A stretch of 64,000 nucleotides of DNA from Deferribacterales bacterium UBA4806. GTDB taxonomy: Bacteria; Chrysiogenota; Deferribacteres; Deferribacterales; UBA228. The notes beneath the pieces were generated by a model. It was not told where the DNA came from and searched no databases. It worked only from the letters and a program-made list of their open reading frames with translations. Position 1 is the stretch's first letter. Each line of letters opens with the position of its first letter. The stretch is taken from assembly GCA_002402635.1 (NCBI GenBank), contig DHGE01000126.1, positions 5,478 to 69,477 on the forward strand. Direction: 5' to 3'. This document shows positions 41,885-51,219 of this stretch, one piece after another. The position numbers and the translations under genes are program-made.

Positions 41885-42863
41885 TTAAGTCCCCTCCTTT
41901 GTTATAAATATAGTCTAGCCTTAAGTCATTTAATCTATTTTGATTTATCCCGAGGTATGAAGGTGGTGTTATTTGAACACCTTTTTCGGGATAATTTAGT
42001 ATTAAATTTATTGCTAATATACTTAGTTCACTTCGTCTAGGTGATACTCCGATAGCTCCACCATATTGTATTCCATCCAGATTTAAAAATACTTCTAGGT
42101 GTTTTACATTGTATTGAGTAAAAATATCTACTATTTCCTTTTTTGTAGCGAATCTGTTTTTTTCCGCATTAATTAAATTTACTAGACAGGATATAATTAA
42201 GCCTTTATAGTTTTGGTTCAATTTTGTTAACTCTCTTTTCAGCTCCCTTGAATTGCTAATTTGTATTACCACTGGTTTTTTAAAAGTATAAAGAGCATTT
42301 ACATAATTGTTTATTTGTGGCATAATAGTTTTCAAATAAACAATGGACTGGGGACTCGTATCCGTAAAGATGTATAGATTATCTAGGACAAAGTTTGTTT
42401 TCTGTATTAAATTGAATAGTTTAGTTAGGTTTGGGATATAATATATTATATTATAGTTTTTAAGTTTTTCGTTGAACATCTCTTTATCAACATAACTCAA
42501 ACCTGTTATGATATATTTATCTTTTTCATTTATCATTCCATTTTTATACATTATATTAAAAGCCATATCATCCATTATTATCACATAATTATATTTTATT
42601 TTGCCTAGAAAATTTTGTATATATACGGCTTCGTTTGCGCTAGGAGGGTTTGGTATATAGTATGTAGATATTTTATAATCAAAATTGCTAGTATTCTCAA
42701 TTCCAGCTAGGGTAAATTTTAACGCGCCCATTTTTTTATAAGTGATTACATTACAGATGGGGTAGCTTGCTACTACTGCTATGGTAATGGGTATTTTATG
42801 GTTCTGTGTATTAGCAGATAAGATAAATAAGAATATAAAAATTAATAATAATATTTTTTTCAT
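41868..42863 (-). CDS. Periplasmic ABC-type substrate-binding protein (ABC_sub_bind-like)
   Basis: 331 residues with a clear signal peptide (MKKILLLIFIFLFILSANTQ). The mature part (ITIAVVASYPICNVI, a central YVIIMDD strand, VVIQISNSRELKREL, then EKGVQITPPSYLGIN) follows the two-lobed ABC_sub_bind / TrpX-type fold. No ABC permease or ATPase lies nearby, so it is unlikely to be for transport. Near an MCP with a sensor domain it might present a ligand; alternatively it blocks a receptor. It overlaps the genes on both sides. Confidence 0.6.
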   Translation of the reverse strand: MKKILLLIFIFLFILSANTQNHKIPITIAVVASYPICNVITYKKMGALKFTLAGIENTSNFDYKISTYYIPNPPSANEAVYIQNFLGKIKYNYVIIMDDMAFNIMYKNGMINEKDKYIITGLSYVDKEMFNEKLKNYNIIYYIPNLTKLFNLIQKTNFVLDNLYIFTDTSPQSIVYLKTIMPQINNYVNALYTFKKPVVIQISNSRELKRELTKLNQNYKGLIISCLVNLINAEKNRFATKKEIVDIFTQYNVKHLEVFLNLDGIQYGGAIGVSPRRSELSILAINLILNYPEKGVQITPPSYLGINQNRLNDLRLDYIYNKGGDLIDIFY

Positions 42864-43186
42864 TGTATTTTTAATATTTCCCTTATTTTATTAAATATAT
42901 TTCTTAATCCAATTTCATACAGCCCCAAACTGGTACAGGCTATCATAATCATATCCTGTAAATTGAACAAGAATTCATCAGCTATTAAATTTAAGGAATA
43001 GCATATTAGAAAGCTATATACCAAAATTACAGTTCTATAAATTGCGGCTTGTATATTTATGGGCAAATATTGCATTTTCTTTTCTTCAGGTATTAAATCC
43101 TTAGCAATCTGAAAAGTAATGTTTATGAAAAGTGAAATTGCTATTAGGTTTTTATCTAAAAATAATTGTATAAATTTTTCAAACAT
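42860..43186 (-). CDS. Holin-like membrane protein, 108 aa
   Basis: Two to three hydrophobic segments (about 13-29, 46-72 and 76-92) with a short basic end (RNIFNKIREILK) give holin-like topology. It lies at the head of the lysis-like run and just after the last tail-fibre gene. No clear endolysin gene is seen near it, so holin function is an inference from topology and place. Confidence 0.5.
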   Translation of the reverse strand: MFEKFIQLFLDKNLIAISLFINITFQIAKDLIPEEKKMQYLPINIQAAIYRTVILVYSFLICYSLNLIADEFLFNLQDMIMIACTSLGLYEIGLRNIFNKIREILKIQ

Positions 43187-43194
43187 ATTTTCTC

Positions 43195-43887
43195 CTATAT
43201 TAAAATTGAAGTTGTAGGGATATTAGTACAATATTCAGGAATAAATAGAATAGCACCTGCTCCTATCGTAGTTCCGCTATTATCATCATAGGCTCCGCCG
43301 CCAGGGGGTCTTCCATTGTTTGAAGTATTTGTATATCCATTATAACTATTTTGTCCACCAATCCCATATAATTGTGAGGCGTAGGTAGAAGTATATAAAT
43401 TATATAGATAACTAATCCCGCCTACATTTCCGCCTTTATTTCCATCACCATTTTGTCCATTTTCATAAGCAAGTACTTTAGCATAATCAGTCTGTACAAA
43501 ATTAGTAACAACAGTTCCACCATTGTTTACATTTCCATTACCACCTTGGTTAACTTGATAAGTATTACCTTTAAAAGTTATTCTAAAATACCCAGCAGTG
43601 GTGGTATTATTTGTTCTCATTGTAGCTACACAGGTTTCGTATGGGCGTAGGATTAATTGTAGTAACATAAAACCTCCACCTCCACCTCCTGTATCTTTCC
43701 CTAATGCCCCGGCAGAACTTGACCAAATGTATATATTAACTTTTCTGATATTTTTATAAAAGGTAGGAGGGTATATATATGTTATATCGGAATTTATTGC
43801 TGAGGTAGTAATTCTTATTCCTTCTATTTGTTTATTGGGTTTATTGTTTCCCATAAATAAGGCTATTAAACCATTGTTAAATCCCAT
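43195..43887 (-). CDS. Glycine-rich tail-fibre adhesin-like protein
   Basis: 230 residues. A GGGGGG run near residue 70, NQGGNGNVNNGG, GDGNKGGNVGG and RPPGGGAYDD resemble the polyglycine loops of phage tip adhesins (gp38-like and gp10/gp12-type glycine-rich folds). A beta-rich start (NIYIWSSSAGALG) is typical. It probably contacts the host surface. It is the last fibre gene before the lysis/chemoreceptor run. Confidence 0.6.
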   Translation of the reverse strand: MGFNNGLIALFMGNNKPNKQIEGIRITTSAINSDITYIYPPTFYKNIRKVNIYIWSSSAGALGKDTGGGGGGFMLLQLILRPYETCVATMRTNNTTTAGYFRITFKGNTYQVNQGGNGNVNNGGTVVTNFVQTDYAKVLAYENGQNGDGNKGGNVGGISYLYNLYTSTYASQLYGIGGQNSYNGYTNTSNNGRPPGGGAYDDNSGTTIGAGAILFIPEYCTNIPTTSILI

Positions 43888-44563
43888 CTACAAATAACCT
43901 CTCATAGTATTCATTAATTTCATATTTTAAATAACACACATAATCTCTTAATTTAAAAATAAATTTTCCTGTATAAAACCTTTCTATATCTATATCATTT
44001 ACGCATTTATAAAACCTATATTTATTTAGTTCCAATTCAGATAAATGTTTGAATCCACTTATATTTTCATAGGTCTCAGGTAGTCTTATATGAAATAAAT
44101 TATTACCTGCTTCATACCATTGTGGGATTATAGCAGGTATATTTTTAAGTGCATTGTATAATTTATCATTGTTTTTTAAGGTGTTTATAAATATATCCTG
44201 TTCATCTTTATTTAAGCTATCAAATAAATTTCCTGTAGTTACATTATTATAATCGTATTTTTGTTTTGTTATTAATATAAATATAGCATATAAAGTTTCA
44301 GGGTATTCACTTAATTTTTGTAGTATTAGTTTATAGGAAGTATCTGGTATTGCATTTTTGAAGGTTGCTGTATAAAATAAATCCTTGTCCGTATAAAGAT
44401 TTTGTTGCAATTTTTGATTGAATAAACTTACAAAAGTACCCCAATCCATATCTACATTATTTACAATATCCTGTCCAAGTTGACAATTAATATTTATGGG
44501 TACCTTATTTTTGTTAAAATAATTTAAAGAATCACCTACTGTATTAAATTCCATTATCATCAT
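43877..44563 (-). CDS. Hypothetical protein, 228 aa, in tail-fibre cluster
   Basis: Not recognised. Helical and soluble, with Tyr and Asn rich ends. Its start overlaps the stop of the repeat-fibre gene (ATGA), and it lies directly before the adhesin gene. It could be a fibre assembly chaperone, by position only. Confidence 0.5.
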   Translation of the reverse strand: MMIMEFNTVGDSLNYFNKNKVPININCQLGQDIVNNVDMDWGTFVSLFNQKLQQNLYTDKDLFYTATFKNAIPDTSYKLILQKLSEYPETLYAIFILITKQKYDYNNVTTGNLFDSLNKDEQDIFINTLKNNDKLYNALKNIPAIIPQWYEAGNNLFHIRLPETYENISGFKHLSELELNKYRFYKCVNDIDIERFYTGKFIFKLRDYVCYLKYEINEYYERLFVDGI

Positions 44564-45495
44564 CCAATATTATAAGCTATTATAAAGCCCACAAAACTTA
44601 CACCACCATCTCTGGTCATTATTCCTACTATGTCGGTTCCGTTAGTTGTAAAAATTGGAGCCTGTTTATCCTGCCACTTAAGTCCGTTAAAAATCAAAGA
44701 GTAATTCCCGCCATTAGTCAATTCCACAATAAAGAGAGCTACGTTTCCACTTATGGGAGCATTAGCAATAGTAAAGGTAGTATTAGCTCCTACTGTAACT
44801 ACAAAATAATTATTAGCACTTAAATCCAAGGTAACTGCTCCACTTGTTACAGTTCCTAAATCTGTTGCCTGTCCAAATAGATATTTGTCTGGTGTTTTAT
44901 TTCCTAGCTTATTAGCGTTTTCCGCTGTTCCTGTTATGTTTATATTCTGGTTGTTTACTGCATTAATAGCCCTAGTATTTGTAAAATAAAGATTACTACC
45001 TTCTGTAACATCACTGGTGCTTATATTTCCTTTTACAGCACTGATTGCCCTTGTATTAGTAAAATAAAGATTACTATCTTCCGTAACATCACTGGTGCTA
45101 ATATTTCCCTTAACTGCATTGATAGCTAGAGTATTACTAAAATATTTGTTGGTAGTTCCTTCTATAACTTGGTCTGTATTTATATTATTTTTAACAGCAT
45201 CTATTGCTCTGGTATTTGTAAAATATAAGTTACTACCTTCGTTTATATCGGTGGTTGTTAATGTAACCGCCCCTGTTTTACTATTAACACTTGTAACAGC
45301 CCCATTGGGTAATTTTGTCCAAGTATTATTATGATAAATATATAAATCAATATTATTTATAACAGCAAAATCACCTTGTTTCATACCAGTAATATTTGTT
45401 ATATCTGTAGCAGTAAACAAAATTGAAGTATCATCAATTAGTATTTCTTCAGTAAAACCATCTTCATTACTGATTTGTAAAAGTTTATGAGCCAC
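44560..45495 (-). CDS. Tail-fibre protein with 26-residue NLYFTNTRA repeats
   Basis: 311 residues, GTG start with GGAG upstream. Residues 85-190 hold four copies of a unit containing (N/K)xYF(T/S)NTxAIxAVxxNI, a well-known phage fibre repeat. The C-terminus (TFTIANAPISGNVALFIVEL and GLKWQDKQAPIF) resembles the end domain of other side-tail fibres. It would form a trimeric fibre. Confidence 0.75.
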   Translation of the reverse strand: MAHKLLQISNEDGFTEEILIDDTSILFTATDITNITGMKQGDFAVINNIDLYIYHNNTWTKLPNGAVTSVNSKTGAVTLTTTDINEGSNLYFTNTRAIDAVKNNINTDQVIEGTTNKYFSNTLAINAVKGNISTSDVTEDSNLYFTNTRAISAVKGNISTSDVTEGSNLYFTNTRAINAVNNQNINITGTAENANKLGNKTPDKYLFGQATDLGTVTSGAVTLDLSANNYFVVTVGANTTFTIANAPISGNVALFIVELTNGGNYSLIFNGLKWQDKQAPIFTTNGTDIVGIMTRDGGVSFVGFIIAYNIG

Positions 45496-45497
45496 GA

Positions 45498-45971
45498 TTA
45501 AACTCTCCTTATACCATTACCAATATTTACTAACAATGTATTCTTATCCAAAGCTACACCTAAATATTGTAAATAAGAAATAGCTGAACTATAAAGTGCA
45601 GGTCTATGTCCACTTAAATAATAAGGTTTTCCTATTGTCAATGTTTCAGTTGTGGTATATATCCCATTCAAATATATTGTAGCTGTACCGTTTACTTCTA
45701 CGTCACTTAATACAAAACCACTTGCTAATTTTGTTTTATCATTGCTATCCGCCAACCTTGTTTTTAATATATCACCAGTTGCTAAGTAAATATTTACAAA
45801 ATCACCAGTACTTAAACTTTCTTCAGTGGTTAGGTTTAAAACTTGGTTAAATGTTAAGTTATCGAAAAACTGCCTATCTATGTAGCCCTCGTTATTAAGG
45901 GCTACAAGATTATTAGGCAAGTTTGAGTTAACCTCTGTTAATAAACCATTTTGTAAAGTAATGTATTTCAA
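45498..45971 (-). CDS. Virion decoration/fibre-type protein, paralogue 1
   Basis: 157 residues, TTG start with AAAGGATAA upstream. It has LSTGDFVNIYLATGDILKTRLADS, SGFVLSD, TATIYLNGIYTT and the VGxxxxxTExxVxIG-like end. The same plan recurs at 45975, 46517 and 47545. The fold looks like DUF2190/decoration proteins in which 'GDFVni....g...kaDa' forms a beta sandwich. Confidence 0.65.
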   Translation of the reverse strand: MKYITLQNGLLTEVNSNLPNNLVALNNEGYIDRQFFDNLTFNQVLNLTTEESLSTGDFVNIYLATGDILKTRLADSNDKTKLASGFVLSDVEVNGTATIYLNGIYTTTETLTIGKPYYLSGHRPALYSSAISYLQYLGVALDKNTLLVNIGNGIRRV

Positions 45972-45974
45972 TTA

Positions 45975-46490
45975 TTATCCTTTTATAACAGGTACATCAA
46001 TTTCTACAGCCATTTCTGTAGCAGATACTGCTTTCCCAATTCTTTGTACCACGTGTCCTGCTGTGGTAGGTGGTGTTAAGGATATTGCTCCAGGTGTTAC
46101 ATCTGATAAGAAATAAACACTACCCCCAGTTAATCCACTCAAAGCATTGTTAAATCCTGCCAAGTAAACATTAGCATCTACAGAAGCACCATAGCTTTGT
46201 AATACAAAACCATCAGCTCCTTTACCGATAGAACTAGCATCTGCCTTCCTTACCTTTATTGTTCCCGCATCAGAAAATACATTTACGAAATCCCCTGCGG
46301 CTAATGCTTCATAGGTGGGCAATACTTTTACTTCTTCACCTACACCAGTTGGTAGTAAAGAACTATCAATTTTTCCTTGCGCATCCAATGCTATAATTTT
46401 ACCAGCACTATCCACGCCTGTGCTAATACTTGTTGCTACTACCTCTTCCAAGTATCCATTTTGATTAAGTTTGATATATTTGTCTGCCAT
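45975..46490 (-). CDS. Virion decoration/fibre-type protein, paralogue 2
   Basis: 171 residues. It contains EALAAGDFVNVFSDAGTIKVRKAD, DGFVLQSYGASVDANVYLAG, and an end with RIGKAVSATEMAVEIDVP. It is the best-preserved member of the four-paralogue set. Strong AAGGAGG before the ATG. Probably exposed on the virion. Confidence 0.65.
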   Translation of the reverse strand: MADKYIKLNQNGYLEEVVATSISTGVDSAGKIIALDAQGKIDSSLLPTGVGEEVKVLPTYEALAAGDFVNVFSDAGTIKVRKADASSIGKGADGFVLQSYGASVDANVYLAGFNNALSGLTGGSVYFLSDVTPGAISLTPPTTAGHVVQRIGKAVSATEMAVEIDVPVIKG

Positions 46491-46516
46491 TTTCTAAAAC
46501 CTCCTTATTATTATTT

Positions 46517-46945
46517 TTAATTTTTTACAAATGGCTCGCCTAATTTAACATAAAATGTATTTTCAGTAAAAGCTACCCCCATTCTTAATACAAAACCTGT
46601 AGTGGGTGGTACTTTAGTTAGCTCTCCTACTTCATTTACATAATATGTACTTGCTATTTCTAAATTGTAAAAACCCTGTATTATTCCTTGTTTTACTATT
46701 GTTATATTTTCATCTTTTTTAGCCCCAGTGCCTGCTATACCTACTGTTGAAAATATATTATTTATATCCTGATTATTGCTTATATATGCTTTTCCATCAG
46801 TACCTATTTTTATTACTTTATGACTAATTATATCCTCTCCAGCTGTTAATTGTAATGTATCCGGGATAGGCAGAACAAGAACATCACGTAGGTTAACCTG
46901 TATATTTTCGTCTTTTAAATTAACAAAAATCTTATCAGTTTGCAT
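46517..46945 (-). CDS. Virion decoration/fibre-type protein, paralogue 3
   Basis: 142 residues. The common plan remains (TAGEDIISHKVIKIGTDGKAY, IVKQGIIQGFYNLEIASTYY, VLRMGVAFTENTFYVKLGEP), with the N-terminal tail replaced. It overlaps the upstream gene. Confidence 0.6.
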   Translation of the reverse strand: MQTDKIFVNLKDENIQVNLRDVLVLPIPDTLQLTAGEDIISHKVIKIGTDGKAYISNNQDINNIFSTVGIAGTGAKKDENITIVKQGIIQGFYNLEIASTYYVNEVGELTKVPPTTGFVLRMGVAFTENTFYVKLGEPFVKN

Positions 46946-47204
46946 TCAATAATTCCTCTGTAGAAATATTCTGATATTCAATTCTTTCCTTTTGTAACAA
47001 ATCAATAACCTGATTTTTGTTTAGTTTTCTTGGGAAGTCAGATAAGAAATAGTTTTTATTGACTTCCGAAAACTCCATAAAATAATAGGTTTCGTTATCA
47101 ATTTTATATATTACCTTTTTTATTAAATCCCCCTCCCTTTTGTAGTAAAAGATTAAACTCTTGGTGTATGTAAATTCTTCATTATTGTCTAATAACATTT
47201 TCAT
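46935..47204 (-). CDS. Hypothetical protein, 89 aa
   Basis: Not recognised. Acidic and aromatic, with beta then helix. AGAGG precedes the ATG. It lies between structural genes and is probably a minor virion or assembly factor. Confidence 0.5.
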   Translation of the reverse strand: MKMLLDNNEEFTYTKSLIFYYKREGDLIKKVIYKIDNETYYFMEFSEVNKNYFLSDFPRKLNKNQVIDLLQKERIEYQNISTEELLNAN

Positions 47205-47218
47205 AATAAAACCTCTGG

Positions 47219-47545
47219 TTAAGGGGTAACATCTTTTACCACCTTAATCCTGTCATTTAAAATAGTTTTAGTAATATTACCTTTTTTAAACTCAATATCA
47301 TAGTTATATATTGAATTTTCTTTTAGTTTATTAGTATCATTGGAAGTTAGCTCTATCATAGTTTTTCCATTAACTGCGTCTATGTGTTCCGTTACTATTT
47401 TTTGTAAAATTATATTATCTTTCAAGTCCCTCAATGTAAAAGTAACGATAGCATCTGTTAGATTTATGGGTGTAGTATAATTAGTGGTGAATTCTAATAG
47501 GATTTGTTTACTATCCCCTTGTATAATGTCCTGTAATTTTATCAT
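47219..47545 (-). CDS. Baseplate/fibre-attachment-like beta protein, 108 aa
   Basis: It begins IKLQDIIQGDSKQILLEF and has AIVTFTLRDLKDNIILQKIV and NSIYNYDIEF. This resembles the N-terminal domain of upper-baseplate (BppU-like) proteins that dock fibres. The ATG overlaps the previous stop; GGAG lies upstream. Confidence 0.5.
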   Translation of the reverse strand: MIKLQDIIQGDSKQILLEFTTNYTTPINLTDAIVTFTLRDLKDNIILQKIVTEHIDAVNGKTMIELTSNDTNKLKENSIYNYDIEFKKGNITKTILNDRIKVVKDVTP

Positions 47546-48120
47546 TAAGTTAACTCCGTTATATTATATTCTATCTGTAAAAATTCCTCAGTCATTTCTA
47601 TCTTAATATCCAATGGGATTATGTTTGCTGGAGGTGTTTGTAAAATAAGTTTTTGAGGATAACTTAAATTTACCAGTAATTTATCCTTGCTTATTGCTAC
47701 CCCAACTTTTTGTAAAATTATTTTATTATATCCTACGTTAGCATAGTCCACTTTTCCATTGTAATTTAAGTAATAAGTTTTCCCTACTTGTAGATTTTTC
47801 AACCCTGTATTAATACCATTCAGATAAACCAATGTTAAATTATCTGATAAGGTATCATTTATAATAAATCCCTTAGCATATCTTCCATTTATACCAGCAT
47901 CGGCTTTTAGGATTTCATTGTTTTCATTTATGTAAACAAAATCCCCAGCTTCCATATCTTCAAAAGCTTTACAAATAACAGTTCTGTATTTATAAGTCTC
48001 CTTTATAAAATTGTTAGCAATAATACCATTTTCATTTAATGCTAGGAGACTACCTGATTGATTAGCAATATTCTCTTTTAATAGTCCCGTATTTTCTAAT
48101 GTAACAAACGATGAAGGCAC
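47545..48120 (-). CDS. Virion decoration/fibre-type protein, paralogue 4
   Basis: 191 residues, GTG start. The body shows AFEDMEAGDFVYINENNEILKADA, GFIINDTLSDNLTLVYLNGI and KVGVAISKDKLLVNLS. The C-terminal tail (PLDIKIEMTEEFLQIEYNIT) resembles the tail of the protein at 51471 (PVDIKVVIEKTSLLIDYIVT), perhaps a shared docking strand. Confidence 0.65.
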   Translation of the reverse strand: MPSSFVTLENTGLLKENIANQSGSLLALNENGIIANNFIKETYKYRTVICKAFEDMEAGDFVYINENNEILKADAGINGRYAKGFIINDTLSDNLTLVYLNGINTGLKNLQVGKTYYLNYNGKVDYANVGYNKIILQKVGVAISKDKLLVNLSYPQKLILQTPPANIIPLDIKIEMTEEFLQIEYNITELT

Positions 48121-48587
48121 GTAATATCCTCTCTACAATATTTATCTATATACTTTAAATACTCATCCTCTTGCTCAAGGGCATCCTTCTCCCATTCATT
48201 TTCACTCCATTCTTGTTTAGTAATCTGCTCAAATACATATTCCTTGTTTTTATAAATATATAAACATTTTCCATTTTTATTTATTTCTTTTAATTCTTTT
48301 TTTATGTACTGTTTACAATGTATCAATTCATGTATTAAAACTCTTATAAAAAATTTAGCATCTAAACAAATATCTAATCCAATACTATAACTATTTGGGA
48401 AGAAATACAATGTATAACCAAAAACATCTTCTTTGTTAAATAAATTTTTTGTAAAAACAAAGTTAAAATTTAATTTTCTATCCAATATATCAGGTATCTC
48501 CTTTTTTAAAGCGAAGATAGTTATATTATCAATAATCTTTTTCAATATTTTATTATTACTCCTAAATCCGCTGTAAAACGTTAACAT
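48096..48587 (-). CDS. Zincin-type metallopeptidase, 163 aa
   Basis: It has LIHELIHCKQYIKKEL: H-E-x-x-H with a following NEWEKDALEQEDEYL that supplies a likely third Glu ligand. This is the plan of small phage zincins. Its place among tail genes suggests a virion protease or a cell-wall/assembly function. The ribosome site is weak (GGAAAATATAA). Confidence 0.65.
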   Translation of the reverse strand: MLTFYSGFRSNNKILKKIIDNITIFALKKEIPDILDRKLNFNFVFTKNLFNKEDVFGYTLYFFPNSYSIGLDICLDAKFFIRVLIHELIHCKQYIKKELKEINKNGKCLYIYKNKEYVFEQITKQEWSENEWEKDALEQEDEYLKYIDKYCREDITCLHRLLH

Positions 48588-48607
48588 TTATATTTTCCAT
48601 ATTCATC

Positions 48608-50254
48608 TTATTTTCCACTACAAGTCGCCATCATAGACCTTGGGCTCGCAAGGTTTCCCCAAGTTATTCCATTGCTTAAAGTGTTAATATCCACATACTC
48701 TATATTACTATAATACGTATTACTTCCTTTATCCCCACCTATCATAACAGCCCTTGCCCCATTTGATTCTGTTCCTAAATATTCTGCTTGTCTGCCCATA
48801 ATACCAAAACTTGCAGCATTACTTGTTGTATTTATATCAATGTACTCAATACTATTGTAATAATAACCAAACGGCCAACTGTAATAATATCCACCAGTAA
48901 ATATCCCTCTACTTCTATTACTGGTAGCTCCTATTCCACTTTTTGCTTGTGTTAAGTTACCAAAGGTTTGTGTATTTGCTGGGGTAGCAAATGTAAAGTA
49001 TTCAATTTTCTGGACATAATTACTCCCATTATATCCACCAGCTACTACACCTCTGGTAATATTTGTTGTAGAGGCGTGAACATAAAGGTTCTGACTAGCA
49101 TCTCCAAAATGTTTAGCATTGTTTACTATGTATAAATTAAAGTAATCTAATGATTTTGTTGCCCCATTATCATTTTGCCCGCCACTAACTACTGCTAATT
49201 GCCCATTGCTAGTGGAGGCTGTATTTCTTTTAGCCTGAGTTAGATTACCGAAATATAAGCTATTATTGGGGTTTGATATAATGATATATTGAATACTATC
49301 TAGGGTTAAGTTTTCCTTTGTTAAACCACCACTGAAAACTCCCCTATTCTTGTCAGAAGTCCCACTCATACGGGATATAGAATTAATCATATCCCCGAAA
49401 TAGGAGGTCTGACCTGATACAGGAATATTTAAACTTTGCATATCACTATAAACGAAATTAGCTCTAATACCACCTGCTATAATACCAGTATCTCCGAACA
49501 CAGGTAAACTAGTTGTAGTGGTGGTGTAAATTTTACTGATAACAGATTTTGTCTGGTCACTGTTTTTAATGATAATTCTGTAGTCGTAACTTGTTTCTTG
49601 TGCTAGATTAGGTATTTGAATTGTATAAGTCCCTACTCCTGTAATAGGATTATTAGCAAAGGATATACTTGTCCAGCTTGTATCTGTACTGAGTTTATAA
49701 TCAACACTTAGATATAAACTTGTATTATTATTAAGATTAGTTATATTTATAGTAGTATCTATTGTAGTTGCGGCTGGGGTTACAGATATAGTATAATTAG
49801 GTATATACCAGTCTTCACCATAAAATCTAACGTAAGGTGTCCATAAGGTATAATTTCCTAAGTTATCTTTATATCTTGCCCTTATAAAATAAGTTCTATC
49901 AGTATAATTGAAAGGATGTGTATAAGTAGTGGTATATTCTACTTCATAGCTATCGAAAACTATATTTTGAAATAGGTCATCTGTAGCTATTTGAACTTGA
50001 GTAGTTAAAGGTGTCCCATAACCATCAAAAGGCGTTATCTGAACTGTTTTTTCATTGATAGACAGAACCTGGTCAGGTTCTATATTGAGAATTTTGGGGG
50101 TTGGTGCTAATTTTAAGGCTTTGATATAATTTTCCAGAGAGGTATATTGTTTTAATAGGTTATTTTGTAATTGTACTAAATCCACAGGTGTAGTGCTATC
50201 CTCTAGATTTATTTTTTCTAATGTATTATCATCTTTGCGTATTATAAACGCCAT
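48608..50254 (-). CDS. Tail-fibre protein with Kelch-like repeats
   Basis: 548 residues. The N-third is fibronectin-III-like (ILNIEPDQVLSINEKTVQI, YDYRIIIKNSDQT). The C-half has at least five repeats of about 55 residues with the pattern 'rGvfsGG....n....eyi.i....n...FGnl..ar....atSN', a six-bladed-propeller signature known from phage tips. It is likely to bind a host surface sugar or protein. Confidence 0.72.
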   Translation of the reverse strand: MAFIIRKDDNTLEKINLEDSTTPVDLVQLQNNLLKQYTSLENYIKALKLAPTPKILNIEPDQVLSINEKTVQITPFDGYGTPLTTQVQIATDDLFQNIVFDSYEVEYTTTYTHPFNYTDRTYFIRARYKDNLGNYTLWTPYVRFYGEDWYIPNYTISVTPAATTIDTTINITNLNNNTSLYLSVDYKLSTDTSWTSISFANNPITGVGTYTIQIPNLAQETSYDYRIIIKNSDQTKSVISKIYTTTTTSLPVFGDTGIIAGGIRANFVYSDMQSLNIPVSGQTSYFGDMINSISRMSGTSDKNRGVFSGGLTKENLTLDSIQYIIISNPNNSLYFGNLTQAKRNTASTSNGQLAVVSGGQNDNGATKSLDYFNLYIVNNAKHFGDASQNLYVHASTTNITRGVVAGGYNGSNYVQKIEYFTFATPANTQTFGNLTQAKSGIGATSNRSRGIFTGGYYYSWPFGYYYNSIEYIDINTTSNAASFGIMGRQAEYLGTESNGARAVMIGGDKGSNTYYSNIEYVDINTLSNGITWGNLASPRSMMATCSGK

Positions 50255-50257
50255 AAT

Positions 50258-51181
50258 TTACTCCTCTGGTAGGGCATTTCTGTCTAAATAAATATACCAA
50301 TCTTTTCCTATATCTTCTAATCCCATTCTTTTAAGTACTAACTTGTATTCATTTTGAAACTCATTTGTTATCTTATCTAAAAACTCCTCAAAATGTTCTA
50401 TGTTCGGGAACTTACCCTGTTGTATTTCCTGTTCTGTGTGCATTACGTAATTTTTAACTAAAAATAAGGCAGTTTGAACATTTATACCAAATTGGGATAG
50501 GTATTCAATTATACTATCCCTTGGTCTCCCTTGTGTTAATATGTCTCTATACAATAATTCAAATGCCCTTCTAATATGAAATTTTATCTCCTCTTCTTGG
50601 GCATCTTTTTCATCCCAGTTGTCTGGTATGTTATGTGCTTTTTTTATCTCTGTATATGCGGTAACGAAGTTTGCTAAATCCTTTATAGCCCCTTCAATAT
50701 ATGTAAAACTATCACTTATCCCAGTAGCCTTTTCTTCAATTTCCAGGGATAGTTTAGCTAGTTCTTTTTTATCATAGTCAGATTTTAGCATTTCTTGGTA
50801 CTTTTCCTGTAATGTTTCCAATTCAATTTTAGCTTTTTTTAATCCCAATATATTGTGTAGTAAAGCTCCTCTTCTATCTTCTATTTCAGTTAAGCATTGT
50901 CTCAATAGTCTGTAAGGACAGCTCATACCGTGTAACATAGTTAAGGTCATTAATCTACCTGTAATATTGGTTTTAGAACGTCCCAAAGTTTTTGTAGCTC
51001 TATTTATCTCTGGTATATGCTCTCCAATCTTTTCTAGTTTTTGTTCATCAAAAACATTAAAAAGTTTAGTGTCGTTCAAACTTCTTGTGGTTAACTTAGT
51101 GAAAATATCTTCTTTGTTTAATAAACTATTAATTTGGTTTTGAACTCTTGCTAAACTATTTTTGTTTTTTTCTTTTTTCAA
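50258..51181 (-). CDS. Hypothetical structural-type protein, 307 aa
   Basis: TTG start with AGAGGTG upstream. Mostly helical, with a coiled coil at about 110-180 and a conserved-looking end (LKRMGLEDIGKDWYIYLD). It has no signal peptide. It lies between fibre genes, and its own -10-like box is found just upstream. Function unknown. Confidence 0.5.
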   Translation of the reverse strand: MKKEKNKNSLARVQNQINSLLNKEDIFTKLTTRSLNDTKLFNVFDEQKLEKIGEHIPEINRATKTLGRSKTNITGRLMTLTMLHGMSCPYRLLRQCLTEIEDRRGALLHNILGLKKAKIELETLQEKYQEMLKSDYDKKELAKLSLEIEEKATGISDSFTYIEGAIKDLANFVTAYTEIKKAHNIPDNWDEKDAQEEEIKFHIRRAFELLYRDILTQGRPRDSIIEYLSQFGINVQTALFLVKNYVMHTEQEIQQGKFPNIEHFEEFLDKITNEFQNEYKLVLKRMGLEDIGKDWYIYLDRNALPEE

Positions 51182-51203
51182 AAAGCACCTCTTTATTCTT
51201 TAT

Positions 51204-51209
51204 ATTATA
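51204..51209 (-). promoter_or_regulatory. Isolated TATAAT box
   Basis: Minus-strand TATAAT about 22 nt before the 50258-51181 gene in one of the few gaps of the tail block. No shared-class upstream box and no good -35 are present, so it may be a late promoter of another type or chance. Confidence 0.3.
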
Positions 51210-51219
51210 ATAACTCTTT

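Noticed and set aside
44560..45495. Repeats in the fibre gene as a DNA-level regulatory array
   Set aside because: They follow the 26-residue protein repeat in frame and match a known fibre motif.
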